A stretch of 13,754 nt of DNA from Pseudomonadota bacterium (lineage in GTDB: Bacteria; Pseudomonadota; Alphaproteobacteria; Rhizobiales; Rhizobiaceae). The notes beneath the pieces were generated by a model. The model had not been told where the DNA came from. It did not search any database and saw only the letters and a list, made by a program, of their open reading frames with translations. Below, piece by piece: positions 1-7,722 of the stretch. The stretch spans positions 1 through 13,754 of the forward strand of contig JAEWDP010000022.1 of assembly GCA_023390055.1 (NCBI GenBank), in the 5' to 3' direction. The translations under genes and the position numbers were made by a program. Positions within the stretch are counted from its first letter, which is position 1. Each line of letters starts with the position of its first letter.

Positions 1-873
1 CTCATCGAGCGTCGGCTCGATGACACTCAGGTCACGCAGATTCGTATTGTCAGCCGTGATTTCACGCAGAAACGGGATCTTTTCTTCGGCTGCAATCTCG
101 GCCTCAAAGGACCCGACGGAGACCGCATTCCATTTTGCAGACCCGAGCCTCCAGTCAGGGCTGGAACCATCGGGAAGCCGTACGGCGATACGGGTCGGCA
201 ATCGTGCAATGCGCCGCAGCTCATCCAGAGTGCCGTCAGCGATCTTGGACCCGCGATTGACGATTATGACCCGGTCGGCACGGTTCTCAAGTTCTGTCAA
301 CGCATGCGAACTTAGCAAAACAGTTGCGCCATTGGCCCGAAGGTCCGACACCAGATCGTAGAAGGTTGCTCTCAATGCCGGGTCAAGACCGCTCGTCGGT
401 TCATCAAGCAGCAATACGCGCGGCTCACCGAGCAGCGCCTGTGCCAGGCCGAGGCGCTGTCGCATGCCCTTGGAATAGGTTCGAACCGGGCGATCTGCCG
501 CTTCACGCGACAGGCCCACACGTTCAAACAGTCCATCACTGGAAGAAAATGCCACCCGCTTCAGGCCTGCATAGAATTTGAGCGTTTCACGACCCGTCAA
601 CGCCATGTGGAATGAAACGCTTTCCGGAAGATAGCCAAGGGACTGGCGAACATGAAAATCCCCCTTGGTCGGATCTTCACCGAGCATCTTGACTGTCCCG
701 CTCGTTGGGCGAATGAGACCGAGCATGAGCTTGATCAGCGTTGTCTTTCCCGCACCATTGTGGCCGACGAGTGCAATCGTCTCGCCAGCATTGAGCGTCA
801 GGTCCACGTTCGTGACCGCTTGCACAGCGCCATAATGCTTGGAAACCCCGCTGGTGGAGATCGATACCGTCAT
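1..873 (-). CDS. nosF: NosF, ABC-type ATPase of the Nos maturation complex (3' end cut by window edge)
   Basis: Cytoplasmic ATPase that, with NosY and NosD, is required to assemble the copper-sulfur CuZ site of N2O reductase. Reading the minus strand from the ATG at 873-871 gives 291 open codons to the window edge. Visible motifs are Walker A GHNGAGKTT (residues 37-45), a Q-loop-type segment GYLPES (80-85), a degenerate signature YSKGMRQRL (133-141), Walker B VLLLDEP with the D-loop SGLD (153-164), and the switch histidine in SSH (190). The family is about 300 residues long, so only a short C-terminal tail is missing. The start overlaps the nosD stop as ATGA, indicating translational coupling. 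An AGGA lies 3 nt upstream of the ATG inside the end of nosD. The position directly after nosD in a nos operon separates it from generic CcmA/ABC-2 ATPases. Confidence 0.95.
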   Translation of the reverse strand, partial: MTVSISTSGVSKHYGAVQAVTNVDLTLNAGETIALVGHNGAGKTTLIKLMLGLIRPTSGTVKMLGEDPTKGDFHVRQSLGYLPESVSFHMALTGRETLKFYAGLKRVAFSSSDGLFERVGLSREAADRPVRTYSKGMRQRLGLAQALLGEPRVLLLDEPTSGLDPALRATFYDLVSDLRANGATVLLSSHALTELENRADRVIIVNRGSKIADGTLDELRRIARLPTRIAVRLPDGSSPDWRLGSAKWNAVSVGSFEAEIAAEEKIPFLREITADNTNLRDLSVIEPTLDE

Positions 874-2243
874 GATCCTGCTTTCTTCTCGATAGTCGGC
901 GCCATGAGAGGATGGCTATCGACGACACCGCCTGGCAACAAGGCGGGAAACTGCGACTGCGCCCAACGGATGACCTGAACAGCTGGACTTGTGGTCAGGA
1001 ATTTTGCTTGCGGCGTCGTCCACAGGACCTGATCTATAAGGTCGTTCGGTCGATAGGGATTGTCGCCGATTCCGTCGCCGTTGAGATCGAAGGCGGGGTT
1101 GTCGCTCCAGTAGTTTCCGCGCCCTTCACTCGACCAGTCCACGAAGCGGGTACCAACATATTTTACCTGATTGCGATTGTTGATGAAGGCATTGCCACTC
1201 ATCACATTGCCCTCTGACCCGGCCGTGAAATGAATGCCAACAGCACATCCTTCAAACCAGTTGTCAAAGAAGCGGTTGCGATTGGCATTGTATATGAAGA
1301 CACATTTTTCCGGGCCGAGACGTTCATCCTGAGCGACGTCCGCTACCTTGTCGTCGGATCTGGGCATGCCGTGTTCACCGGTCTGCATCCCTGCAGATAG
1401 CCAACGCTCGACAGGCTGCATCTTGCCTATGACTACATTGCCGCGGATTTCCGAAGAGTTGGCAGCATTCAAAAGCAGACCATGGTCGCGATCACCATCG
1501 GATATATTACCGATGATCTTGAGGCGATTGGAATACATGATCGCGTAACCAACCGAATTGCCGACTGAAACATTGTCTCTGACTTCGCTGTCATTCGTAT
1601 ACATGTAGTGAATTGCAAAACGCAGATTGCTGAAACGGTTGCCACTGAAGACGTTTTTCTTGCTGGCATTGGTGGCAATCCCGTCGCGCCCGAAACTTAT
1701 GTCATTGTCCTCGACTCTGGCACCGGGGGCATTCCAGATGGTCACGCCACTGCCAGCCTCGCTCGACCGGCCACTTTTCATTCCAATCACGCGATTGCGC
1801 CGGGCGACTGAATCGACCGCGCCATAGAGATAAATTCCCGAAAGATTGTCGACGACCATATTGTCTTCAATAATTGCACCTGTCGCCGTCTTGTCCGCAT
1901 AAATGCCGGAATCGCGAACGGCCAGGTTGCGACCCGAACCGCTGACAGTAAGCCCCCGCACCGTCACATCTTCCGCTTCAATCCTGATGACGCTTCCCTC
2001 ACCGTTGCCACGTACCGCAGCTCCGGGTCTTCCGACCAACATCATCGGTTTATTGATTGTAATTGGCCCGACGTGATCACCTGGCTCCAAAATGATGACA
2101 TCGCCCGGCATGGCGGAATCGATAATGTCCTGCAGAGCACCTTCTTCAGCAGGCGCCACAAGGAGTTCCGCGGCTGCGACCAGGGCTGGAATGGCGGCCA
2201 TGATGGCCGCCACTCCTGCTATCTTCAAACGACGGGCAAACAT
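870..2243 (-). CDS. nosD: NosD, periplasmic copper-site maturation protein
   Basis: Periplasmic right-handed beta-helix protein needed to build the CuZ centre of NosZ; it works with the NosFY ABC transporter. The start at 2243 gives 457 aa beginning with a Sec-type signal peptide (positive MFARRLK, then a hydrophobic run to about residue 25, VAAAE). The frame is open further upstream, but that part lies inside nosZ and would put extra sequence before the signal peptide, so the ATG overlapping the nosZ stop (TGATG) is preferred. CASH/NosD-type parallel beta-helix repeats rich in G-N and IxxN fill residues 60-370. Typical family segments are EKCVFIYNANRNRF (312-325), GIHFTAGSEGN (336-346), GRGNYWSDNPAFDLNGDGIGD (375-394, with its acidic loop) and the C-terminal SPAVQVIRWAQ and DSHPLMAP. 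A roughly 39-residue polar stretch (272-310) interrupts the repeats; see findings. No strong ribosome-binding site is seen, so translation is probably coupled to nosZ. Confidence 0.95.
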   Translation of the reverse strand: MFARRLKIAGVAAIMAAIPALVAAAELLVAPAEEGALQDIIDSAMPGDVIILEPGDHVGPITINKPMMLVGRPGAAVRGNGEGSVIRIEAEDVTVRGLTVSGSGRNLAVRDSGIYADKTATGAIIEDNMVVDNLSGIYLYGAVDSVARRNRVIGMKSGRSSEAGSGVTIWNAPGARVEDNDISFGRDGIATNASKKNVFSGNRFSNLRFAIHYMYTNDSEVRDNVSVGNSVGYAIMYSNRLKIIGNISDGDRDHGLLLNAANSSEIRGNVVIGKMQPVERWLSAGMQTGEHGMPRSDDKVADVAQDERLGPEKCVFIYNANRNRFFDNWFEGCAVGIHFTAGSEGNVMSGNAFINNRNQVKYVGTRFVDWSSEGRGNYWSDNPAFDLNGDGIGDNPYRPNDLIDQVLWTTPQAKFLTTSPAVQVIRWAQSQFPALLPGGVVDSHPLMAPTIEKKAGS

Positions 2244-4159
2244 CACGCCGACTTTGGCTCCACGAACATACGGCCCTTCATTTCCATATGCATGGCATGG
2301 CAGAACCACGAGCAATAATACCACCAGACACCAGGCTTGTTGGCCTTGAACGTCACCGAAGCAGTTGCTTGAGGTGCAACTTCGATGTTGATGCCGTAGT
2401 TGATGATCGAAAAACCATGCGTCAGATCTTCGACTTCATCAATGTTGGTGATGTAGACCGTCACCTCATCGCCCTGCTTGACGGAAAATTCCTCAAGTCC
2501 AAATGCCGGTGCTGAAGACGTCATGTAGACGCGAACCTTGTCGCCATCGCGGATAACTTCGGCGTCCATCATCAGATCGATACCATCCGCTTCCGCCTGC
2601 GCGACCGCATCCGCAAAGAACGGGTCGTTTCGGTCCCACACATGTACCGGATTGATCTTCGAGGCATGGACAATCGTTGCATCATGCGGTTCAGCGAATG
2701 ACGGTCCGTCATGGACAATAACCATTTCATCACCGGAAATATCGATGAGCTGATCATTTTCCGGCTTCAATGGTCCGACGTTCAGGTAGCGGTCCTTGGA
2801 GAACTTGTTCAAGGAGATAAGCCATTTGCCATCTGCCTCATGGGTCTGCCCCATGGATGTGTGGTTGTGGCCGGGCTGATAGTGAACGTCGAGTTTCTGG
2901 ATGATCGGATCAACCTGCTCACCCGCATAGGCTCGCTTGGCGTCTTCGATATTCCATTTGCAGATCTGGCTGTCGATGAACAGCGTCGTGTAGGCGTTGC
3001 CTCTACCGTCATAGGCGGTATGCAATGGTCCAAGGCCCAGTTCGGGCTCGGCAACGATCGTGTCACGCGGCTCGATCTTGTCGTCGAAAAGATCATCGAA
3101 CTTGCGAACGTCGAAGACTGAGACGGTCGGCGAAAGCTTTCCGTTGGCAACGACGTGAATACCGTCCGGTGCCGTGTTGATGCCATGGGGACTATTGGCA
3201 ATCGGAACATAGCGCGTATAGGGCGAACCATGACGGCCGTCGATGACTGGCACCCCGCCGATTTCTTCGAATTCACCCTTGGCGACGGCTTCTTCAATCC
3301 GTTTCAGATTAAAGATGATGACCCAGTCCTGCTCACTTCCCATCATCTCGGCGAGGTTCACACCTTCCTCCGAGTTGTAGCAGGTTGCGAATGCATATTT
3401 GCCCTGGTAGTCGCAATCGACGTTGTCGAGATTGCCGTCGACCTTGATCTGCCAGGCAACCTTCATCGTCTCGCCATCCACGGCGGTGAAGATTGCGTGG
3501 TATTGCGAGTGATCTTCGAGGATTTTTCCATCATTGGGGATGGGTACGCGGTCCTCGCCGTTGCAGAACACATAACCGGTTTTCGGGTATTTCTGCACAC
3601 GCAGCCCATGTACCGTGTGCTGGTTTGGCAGCTGTATGATCTTGTCGCACTTCATCACATCAAGACGAATGCGGCAAACGCGGGTATTGGCCTTGTCGTT
3701 TGCGTAGAGATAGCGGCCGTCATATGTGCCGTCCGTGAAGGACAGATGCGGGTGATGCAGGTCCCCGTTCAGGAAGATTCCGCCCTGATCTGCCATGAAT
3801 TCCCTGTCTTCGGGGAGCATCCCCTCCATCAGGATCTTGCGGCTTTCATTGCTCTGGCCCCAACCTGTTGCACTGCAACGGTTGAAGACTGGAATTCGCA
3901 TCAATTCACGCATTGATGGCAGGCCAACAATACGAACTTCGCCTGTCTGACCACTGGAGAAGAATGTGTAATATTCGTCCAGTTCGCCGGGCCCTACCTC
4001 AAAGCTGTTATGCCCCGCTTGCGCCAGAGCTGGCGTGGCTGATCCAGCAGAAAGGGTCAGGGCGCCACCAACGCCTGCTGCTCCTGCTGCAGCGGCAAAA
4101 GCCGCTGACCCCAGCATTTGGCGCCTGTTCAGGCTTAGTCTGTTTTGTTCGTCCGACAT
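2243..4159 (-). CDS. nosZ: NosZ, nitrous oxide reductase (clade I, Tat-exported)
   Basis: Periplasmic multicopper enzyme that reduces N2O to N2, the last step of denitrification. The protein has 638 aa, normal for clade I. It opens with a Tat signal: LNRRQMLG at residues 10-17, a long Ala/Gly hydrophobic stretch, and a likely cleavage after ALA near 46. The beta-propeller carries all seven expected CuZ ligand histidines: H135 and H136 (DLHHPH), H184 (VHGLR), H325 (SPHGI), H380 (GPLHT), H431 (GHNH) and H492 (PHD). The C-terminal cupredoxin domain carries the CuA site: H581, C616, W618, C620, H624 and M627 in C-SWF-C-HAMHMEM. The start ATG follows AAGGAGAG with about 5 nt spacing, and this ribosome-binding site overlaps the nosR stop TAA. 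Downstream, nosD overlaps by 1 nt. No key residue is missing, so the enzyme should be active. Confidence 0.99.
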   Translation of the reverse strand: MSDEQNRLSLNRRQMLGSAAFAAAAGAAGVGGALTLSAGSATPALAQAGHNSFEVGPGELDEYYTFFSSGQTGEVRIVGLPSMRELMRIPVFNRCSATGWGQSNESRKILMEGMLPEDREFMADQGGIFLNGDLHHPHLSFTDGTYDGRYLYANDKANTRVCRIRLDVMKCDKIIQLPNQHTVHGLRVQKYPKTGYVFCNGEDRVPIPNDGKILEDHSQYHAIFTAVDGETMKVAWQIKVDGNLDNVDCDYQGKYAFATCYNSEEGVNLAEMMGSEQDWVIIFNLKRIEEAVAKGEFEEIGGVPVIDGRHGSPYTRYVPIANSPHGINTAPDGIHVVANGKLSPTVSVFDVRKFDDLFDDKIEPRDTIVAEPELGLGPLHTAYDGRGNAYTTLFIDSQICKWNIEDAKRAYAGEQVDPIIQKLDVHYQPGHNHTSMGQTHEADGKWLISLNKFSKDRYLNVGPLKPENDQLIDISGDEMVIVHDGPSFAEPHDATIVHASKINPVHVWDRNDPFFADAVAQAEADGIDLMMDAEVIRDGDKVRVYMTSSAPAFGLEEFSVKQGDEVTVYITNIDEVEDLTHGFSIINYGINIEVAPQATASVTFKANKPGVWWYYCSWFCHAMHMEMKGRMFVEPKSA

Positions 4160-4170
4160 ACCATCTCTCC

Positions 4171-6471
4171 TTAGTTGGTTGACGAGGGTGTTTTCTGGTC
4201 CACGAGTGGATCCTTTTTGCCGATCGGCTTGCCCTTGTGGGTAACGACAGTCTTGGTCTGCCCTTCACCACGTGATGCCGGTGTTGACAGCGCCATGAAT
4301 TTTTCTCGCTTCAGTCGCACCTGAATCATGTGAGGACAGCGCTGATCGTCGTGGTAGAGCTCCTGGCAATGCATGCAGTAGATGCATTCATTGACGTTGA
4401 TCTGACCTTCCGGATGAATGGATTGAACCGGGCATTCCTTTGCACAACGCTGGCACGGCGAGCCGCATTCCGGCCACCGCTTCAGCCATTCGAACATCCG
4501 GATACGGCCCGGGATGGCGAGCGCTGCCCCAAGCGGGCACAGATAGCGGCAATAGAAGCGTTCGATGAACAGACCCGCAGACAGGACCGTCAAGGCAAAG
4601 ATGACAAACGGCCATTCACGCGCGAACTTCAGAATGATTGCCGTCTTGAATGGCTCGACCTCCGCAAACATTTCCGCAAGGGCGACCGAATAGAGTGACA
4701 GACCGAAAAGCCCCAGGAAGATGATGTACTTGATCGGCCACAATCGTTCATGCAGCCCCCAGGGGAGACGGATCTGCGGCACCTTTAACCACTGCGCGAC
4801 ATTGTTCGTCAGTTCCTGCAGCGCTCCGAAGGGACATAGCCATCCGCAGAATGGCCCCCTGCCCCAAAACAGCAGGCCAGCAGCAATCGCCGCCCACAGT
4901 ATGAAAATCAGTGGGGCCGATAGGAAGAACTCCCAGTTAAACCCGGTAATCAGTGAATTGACGAATGTCAGGACGTTGACAACCGAAAGCTGTGCGTTTG
5001 CATACCAACCGAGCCAGACCAGAGTAAAAAGCAGGTAACCACGCCTGATCCAGGCGAACATTACCGGGCGTTTGACCAGCCAGTCCTGGAAGAAGAAGAT
5101 ACCCGTCAGCACCAGCAGGGCCGCTATCGTGATACCAATATTAATGCGGTTCATATCCCACATTCGCACCCACAACGGCTGGTCGTCGGCAATTTGCTGG
5201 TCGGTGACGAGATCGCTTTCGGAAGGGACGGTCGGCTTGGCGGGCGCGGGCTCTGGTGGAGGCGGCGCCCTTTCTATCGTGACGAAGGCATCTGGGAGCG
5301 TATAACCGAGATTATAGTTCAGGACAGATTTTTCGCGCCCCCCTGCACTGCGCTGGACCAGCAGCTGCAGCTCGAATGGCTGTGTCACATCGAAATCGAA
5401 TTCGACTGGGACCGTAAAGAGCGCAATCTCACGCAGACGCGGGGCCCCATCGGCAGCCAGGGTTGGGATGCGGGTATGGTCGCGATCACGGAAACGAAGG
5501 CCCTGGCCGTCCTGCAAAAGCTCGATACGGTCAAAGATCCCCCCACGGACATAGCCGGATCCCTTGAACGAATAAGCTCCGTCTCCAGCCACGAGGATGG
5601 CCGATTGACCAGGCTCCAACGATGCTTCCAGGCGCTCGAACGCTGTGTCTCCGAGCAACGTCCTGCCGATCGAGGGAACATTGACGGGTGCAAGGAAGAG
5701 ATCGATGAAACGATCATCGGGATTTCGTGTTTCCGGCTTTTCAGCGGCAACAGTTTCACCGGCCTGACGGAATGCGTCTGATACTTCTGCGACGGTGAGG
5801 CGAAGACTGCGGACTGAACCATCACCAAGAAGGGTCTGCCAATCGCTGGTCTCAACCTTTGTCATGTCGACATGACGGATGTCCGGCTGCACCGCAACTG
5901 TGGCCATGGCCTGATCGTTCAGGCGATTACTGCGAATAAGCTGTACAGCGGAACGGGCGACACTGTCCCCCATGACCAGAACGGTAACGGTTGCACCACT
6001 GACGATATCGACTTGCGGAGGGCGCTCCGCGCCAGCAGCGACGCGTCCCATATCCTTGCCGATCAACGCGTTCAAGGACGCAATGACTTTTTCTTCGGGA
6101 ATTCCGATCAGCACGATGGGCTCTTGGTGATCGACCATCTTGAAGCCGCGGATGACACCCTGGGGATCAATGCCCACGACGATATGGATCGGCTTTCCCG
6201 AATAGCCGATTGAACTCGTGAAATCGGAGTTCAGATAGGCGTAGCCGAGCACCTCGTCGCCGCGCAGGACAGGAACAATCGGCGGATCACCGCTTGGCTC
6301 TCCAAATCTGTCAGCATTTTCGAAAAGGTCGTTCGGTGCGACTTTTTCGAGAAAATTCGACAATTGCCCCGCTGCCTGAGCATGGGTGCTCATCATGGTG
6401 CCCAGGATCACCATGGCAAGACAGGCCAGAACCATCAGGCAGGAGGATCGAAGTCGACGACCGGAATTCAT
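4171..6471 (-). CDS. nosR: NosR, membrane flavoprotein/Fe-S electron donor and activator for N2O reductase
   Basis: Polytopic membrane protein that passes quinol-derived electrons to NosZ and is needed for nosZ expression or activity. It has 766 aa. A signal/anchor segment covers residues 11-34. A periplasmic FMN-binding domain follows, with SGATVT at 158-163 (the last Thr is the expected covalent flavin site). A second periplasmic region leads into a Pro-rich linker (403-417, APPPPEPAPAKP). About five or six transmembrane segments follow from 443 to 637, with two membrane-embedded CxxxCP motifs (C542/C546 and C641/C645). The cytoplasmic tail binds two 4Fe-4S clusters: C669, C673, C676, C680-P and C696, C699, C702, C712-P. 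The start ATG at 6471 has only a weak Shine-Dalgarno. It is first in the operon and lies about 70 nt from an FNR/Dnr-type box. It ends 11 nt before nosZ. Confidence 0.98.
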   Translation of the reverse strand: MNSGRRLRSSCLMVLACLAMVILGTMMSTHAQAAGQLSNFLEKVAPNDLFENADRFGEPSGDPPIVPVLRGDEVLGYAYLNSDFTSSIGYSGKPIHIVVGIDPQGVIRGFKMVDHQEPIVLIGIPEEKVIASLNALIGKDMGRVAAGAERPPQVDIVSGATVTVLVMGDSVARSAVQLIRSNRLNDQAMATVAVQPDIRHVDMTKVETSDWQTLLGDGSVRSLRLTVAEVSDAFRQAGETVAAEKPETRNPDDRFIDLFLAPVNVPSIGRTLLGDTAFERLEASLEPGQSAILVAGDGAYSFKGSGYVRGGIFDRIELLQDGQGLRFRDRDHTRIPTLAADGAPRLREIALFTVPVEFDFDVTQPFELQLLVQRSAGGREKSVLNYNLGYTLPDAFVTIERAPPPPEPAPAKPTVPSESDLVTDQQIADDQPLWVRMWDMNRINIGITIAALLVLTGIFFFQDWLVKRPVMFAWIRRGYLLFTLVWLGWYANAQLSVVNVLTFVNSLITGFNWEFFLSAPLIFILWAAIAAGLLFWGRGPFCGWLCPFGALQELTNNVAQWLKVPQIRLPWGLHERLWPIKYIIFLGLFGLSLYSVALAEMFAEVEPFKTAIILKFAREWPFVIFALTVLSAGLFIERFYCRYLCPLGAALAIPGRIRMFEWLKRWPECGSPCQRCAKECPVQSIHPEGQINVNECIYCMHCQELYHDDQRCPHMIQVRLKREKFMALSTPASRGEGQTKTVVTHKGKPIGKKDPLVDQKTPSSTN

Positions 6472-6535
6472 GTGTTCGCATCACCAAGATTTTTCATCGT
6501 GATCATGCTCTTTAATGCCTTCGGCGGCCCGCTCG

Positions 6536-6549
6536 TTGACTTGCATCAA
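6536..6549. promoter_or_regulatory. FNR/Dnr/NnrR-type binding site shared by nosR and the ferritin-like gene
   Basis: TTGAC-N4-ATCAA differs from the classic FNR consensus TTGAT-N4-ATCAA at one base and has the form used by CRP/FNR regulators of denitrification. Its centre (6542/6543) is about 71 nt from the nosR ATG and about 72 nt from the TTG of the divergent gene. If it acts at -41.5 in each direction, starts would fall near 6501 (minus) and 6584 (plus). Weak -10-like hexamers lie at suitable places: CATTAA on the minus strand near 6512-6517 and TATTGC at 6571-6576 on the plus strand. The sequence cannot tell which family member (FnrL, Dnr or NnrR) binds. Confidence 0.75.
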
Positions 6550-6614
6550 ATTTGCCGCGGCTTCCTCGCCTATTGCTAAATATCAACCCAGGAAGTCAGA
6601 GCGAGGAGAGTGCG

Positions 6615-7451
6615 TTGACCAATAGAACACGTGAAGCATGGGACGTGCAGTCCATGGACGAGTTGCTTGCTATCGCACGGACCATGGAACTTGAGGCCAT
6701 CAGCGGCTATGCAGCACTTGCCAAACGCATGCATGCTGAAAAACAGCCGGAGCTTGCATCGGTCTTTGAAACATTGGTTCGGGAAGAACAGGGCCATCTG
6801 GAAAACATAGACAACTGGATAGAGGTACAACAAATCGAGCCGTCCATTGCCGCCAGTCCGGCTCAACCAATGTTCGACGACGAAGGTGCAGCCCTTGTTG
6901 CTCCCGAACTGCTCGATGCCTATCGGGCATTTTCAATGGCGGTCAGAAACGAGGAGCGTGCTTTCGTCTTCTGGACCTATGTTGCAGCACACGCCAATGA
7001 CCATGAGATTCAAAAGGCCGCCGAACGGATGGCCCGGGAGGAGCTTGGACACGTTGCTACACTTCGACGCGAACGTCGAAAGGCTTTCCACACGATCCGA
7101 AACCAGCGATCGGACCTTCCTGCAATCGACCCTGCCACTCTTGAGCGGCGGTTGGCAGAACTCCTGGACGAAGCCGCAACGCGCGTTGCCGACCCGGCGA
7201 GCACAAAGGTCAAGCATCAGGCTGAAATGGCGCGAAGACGCGCTGCCATCGTGCAATCGGAAGCATTCAGCACGCCTTCACCGACACCCGAGACAGGAAA
7301 ACGTCTGATTTCGCTTTGTGAGTATCTGCTCGACTACTATCTCGGATCGGCAGAACGGCTGCGCGACAATGCGCTTCGAGATCTGGCACAAACCTGCTCC
7401 GGCGAGCTTGTCGCCTGTCTTCATCTGGTCCGGGAACTTCCCCCGGCCTGA
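6615..7451 (+). CDS. Two-repeat ferritin-like (rubrerythrin-type) diiron protein, divergent from nosR
   Basis: Predicted soluble cytoplasmic four-helix-bundle protein of 278 aa; no signal peptide or membrane segment is seen. Two half-repeats carry diiron ligands: E25 with Y32 at the rubrerythrin spacing, then E58-x-x-H61 (REEQGH), and E113/E114 (NEERAF) followed by E143-x-x-H146 (REELGH). There are no CxxC pairs, so the rubredoxin domain of classical rubrerythrin is absent. Residues 165-278 form an extra, mostly helical Arg/Glu-rich tail whose role I do not recognise. The TTG at 6615 is chosen because GAGGAGAG lies 4 nt upstream; an earlier in-frame TTG at 6552 would sit against the FNR-type box and ahead of the likely transcript start. 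ATG at 6654 is a further alternative. Relatives reduce peroxide or store or oxidise iron. The shared box suggests expression under denitrifying conditions. Exact activity is unknown. Confidence 0.85.
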   Translation: MTNRTREAWDVQSMDELLAIARTMELEAISGYAALAKRMHAEKQPELASVFETLVREEQGHLENIDNWIEVQQIEPSIAASPAQPMFDDEGAALVAPELLDAYRAFSMAVRNEERAFVFWTYVAAHANDHEIQKAAERMAREELGHVATLRRERRKAFHTIRNQRSDLPAIDPATLERRLAELLDEAATRVADPASTKVKHQAEMARRRAAIVQSEAFSTPSPTPETGKRLISLCEYLLDYYLGSAERLRDNALRDLAQTCSGELVACLHLVRELPPA

Positions 7452-7507
7452 TAGCGGACGCCCAGCACGGAACCTTTCATCCGGCCAGAAAGCAGCCTGA
7501 TTTTACT

Positions 7508-7537
7508 CACGACGACATCCGTAAAGATGTCGTCGTG
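7508..7537. terminator. Perfect 12-bp inverted repeat between convergent genes (possible terminator)
   Basis: CACGACGACATC, a 6-nt loop, then GATGTCGTCGTG, perfectly paired. It lies 56 nt after the stop of the ferritin-like gene and about 185 nt beyond the stop of the convergent oxidoreductase gene. No T-run follows the stem on either strand, so it is not a standard intrinsic terminator. It could be a Rho-assisted 3' end, an RNA-stabilising hairpin or a dyad protein-binding site. The rest of 7452-7722 shows no convincing gene. Confidence 0.45.
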
Positions 7538-7722
7538 CGATCATCACATCCCTATAGCGACGCGTGAGCAGCGCGGGCTGGATCGTAATCACAATATGGT
7601 CCGGAGTGACCCGGTCCCAGATACTGGCTATCTGCAAAAGATGGAGGGTGGCTGACAGCTCCAACGGGACTGTCGGCCTGCCATCCAGGTTAACCAAATC
7701 TGGCAGAACCGATCACTGATGC

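Noticed and set aside
2244..2324. N-terminal extension of NosD inside the end of nosZ
   Set aside because: The extra 27 residues precede a proper signal peptide; the ATG at 2243 overlaps the nosZ stop as in a coupled operon.
3155..3916. 253-codon plus-strand open frame
   Set aside because: It lies wholly antisense to nosZ, whose metal ligands are all intact; the frame is open because of the codon use of the opposite strand.
5194..5781. 195-codon plus-strand open frame
   Set aside because: It is antisense to the periplasmic part of nosR and shows no recognisable domain.
7503..7697. 64-codon minus-strand reading frame downstream of the FAD oxidoreductase gene
   Set aside because: It starts with TTG, has no clear ribosome-binding site, spans the 12-bp stem at its end and resembles no family I know. 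A decayed fragment is possible but cannot be supported.
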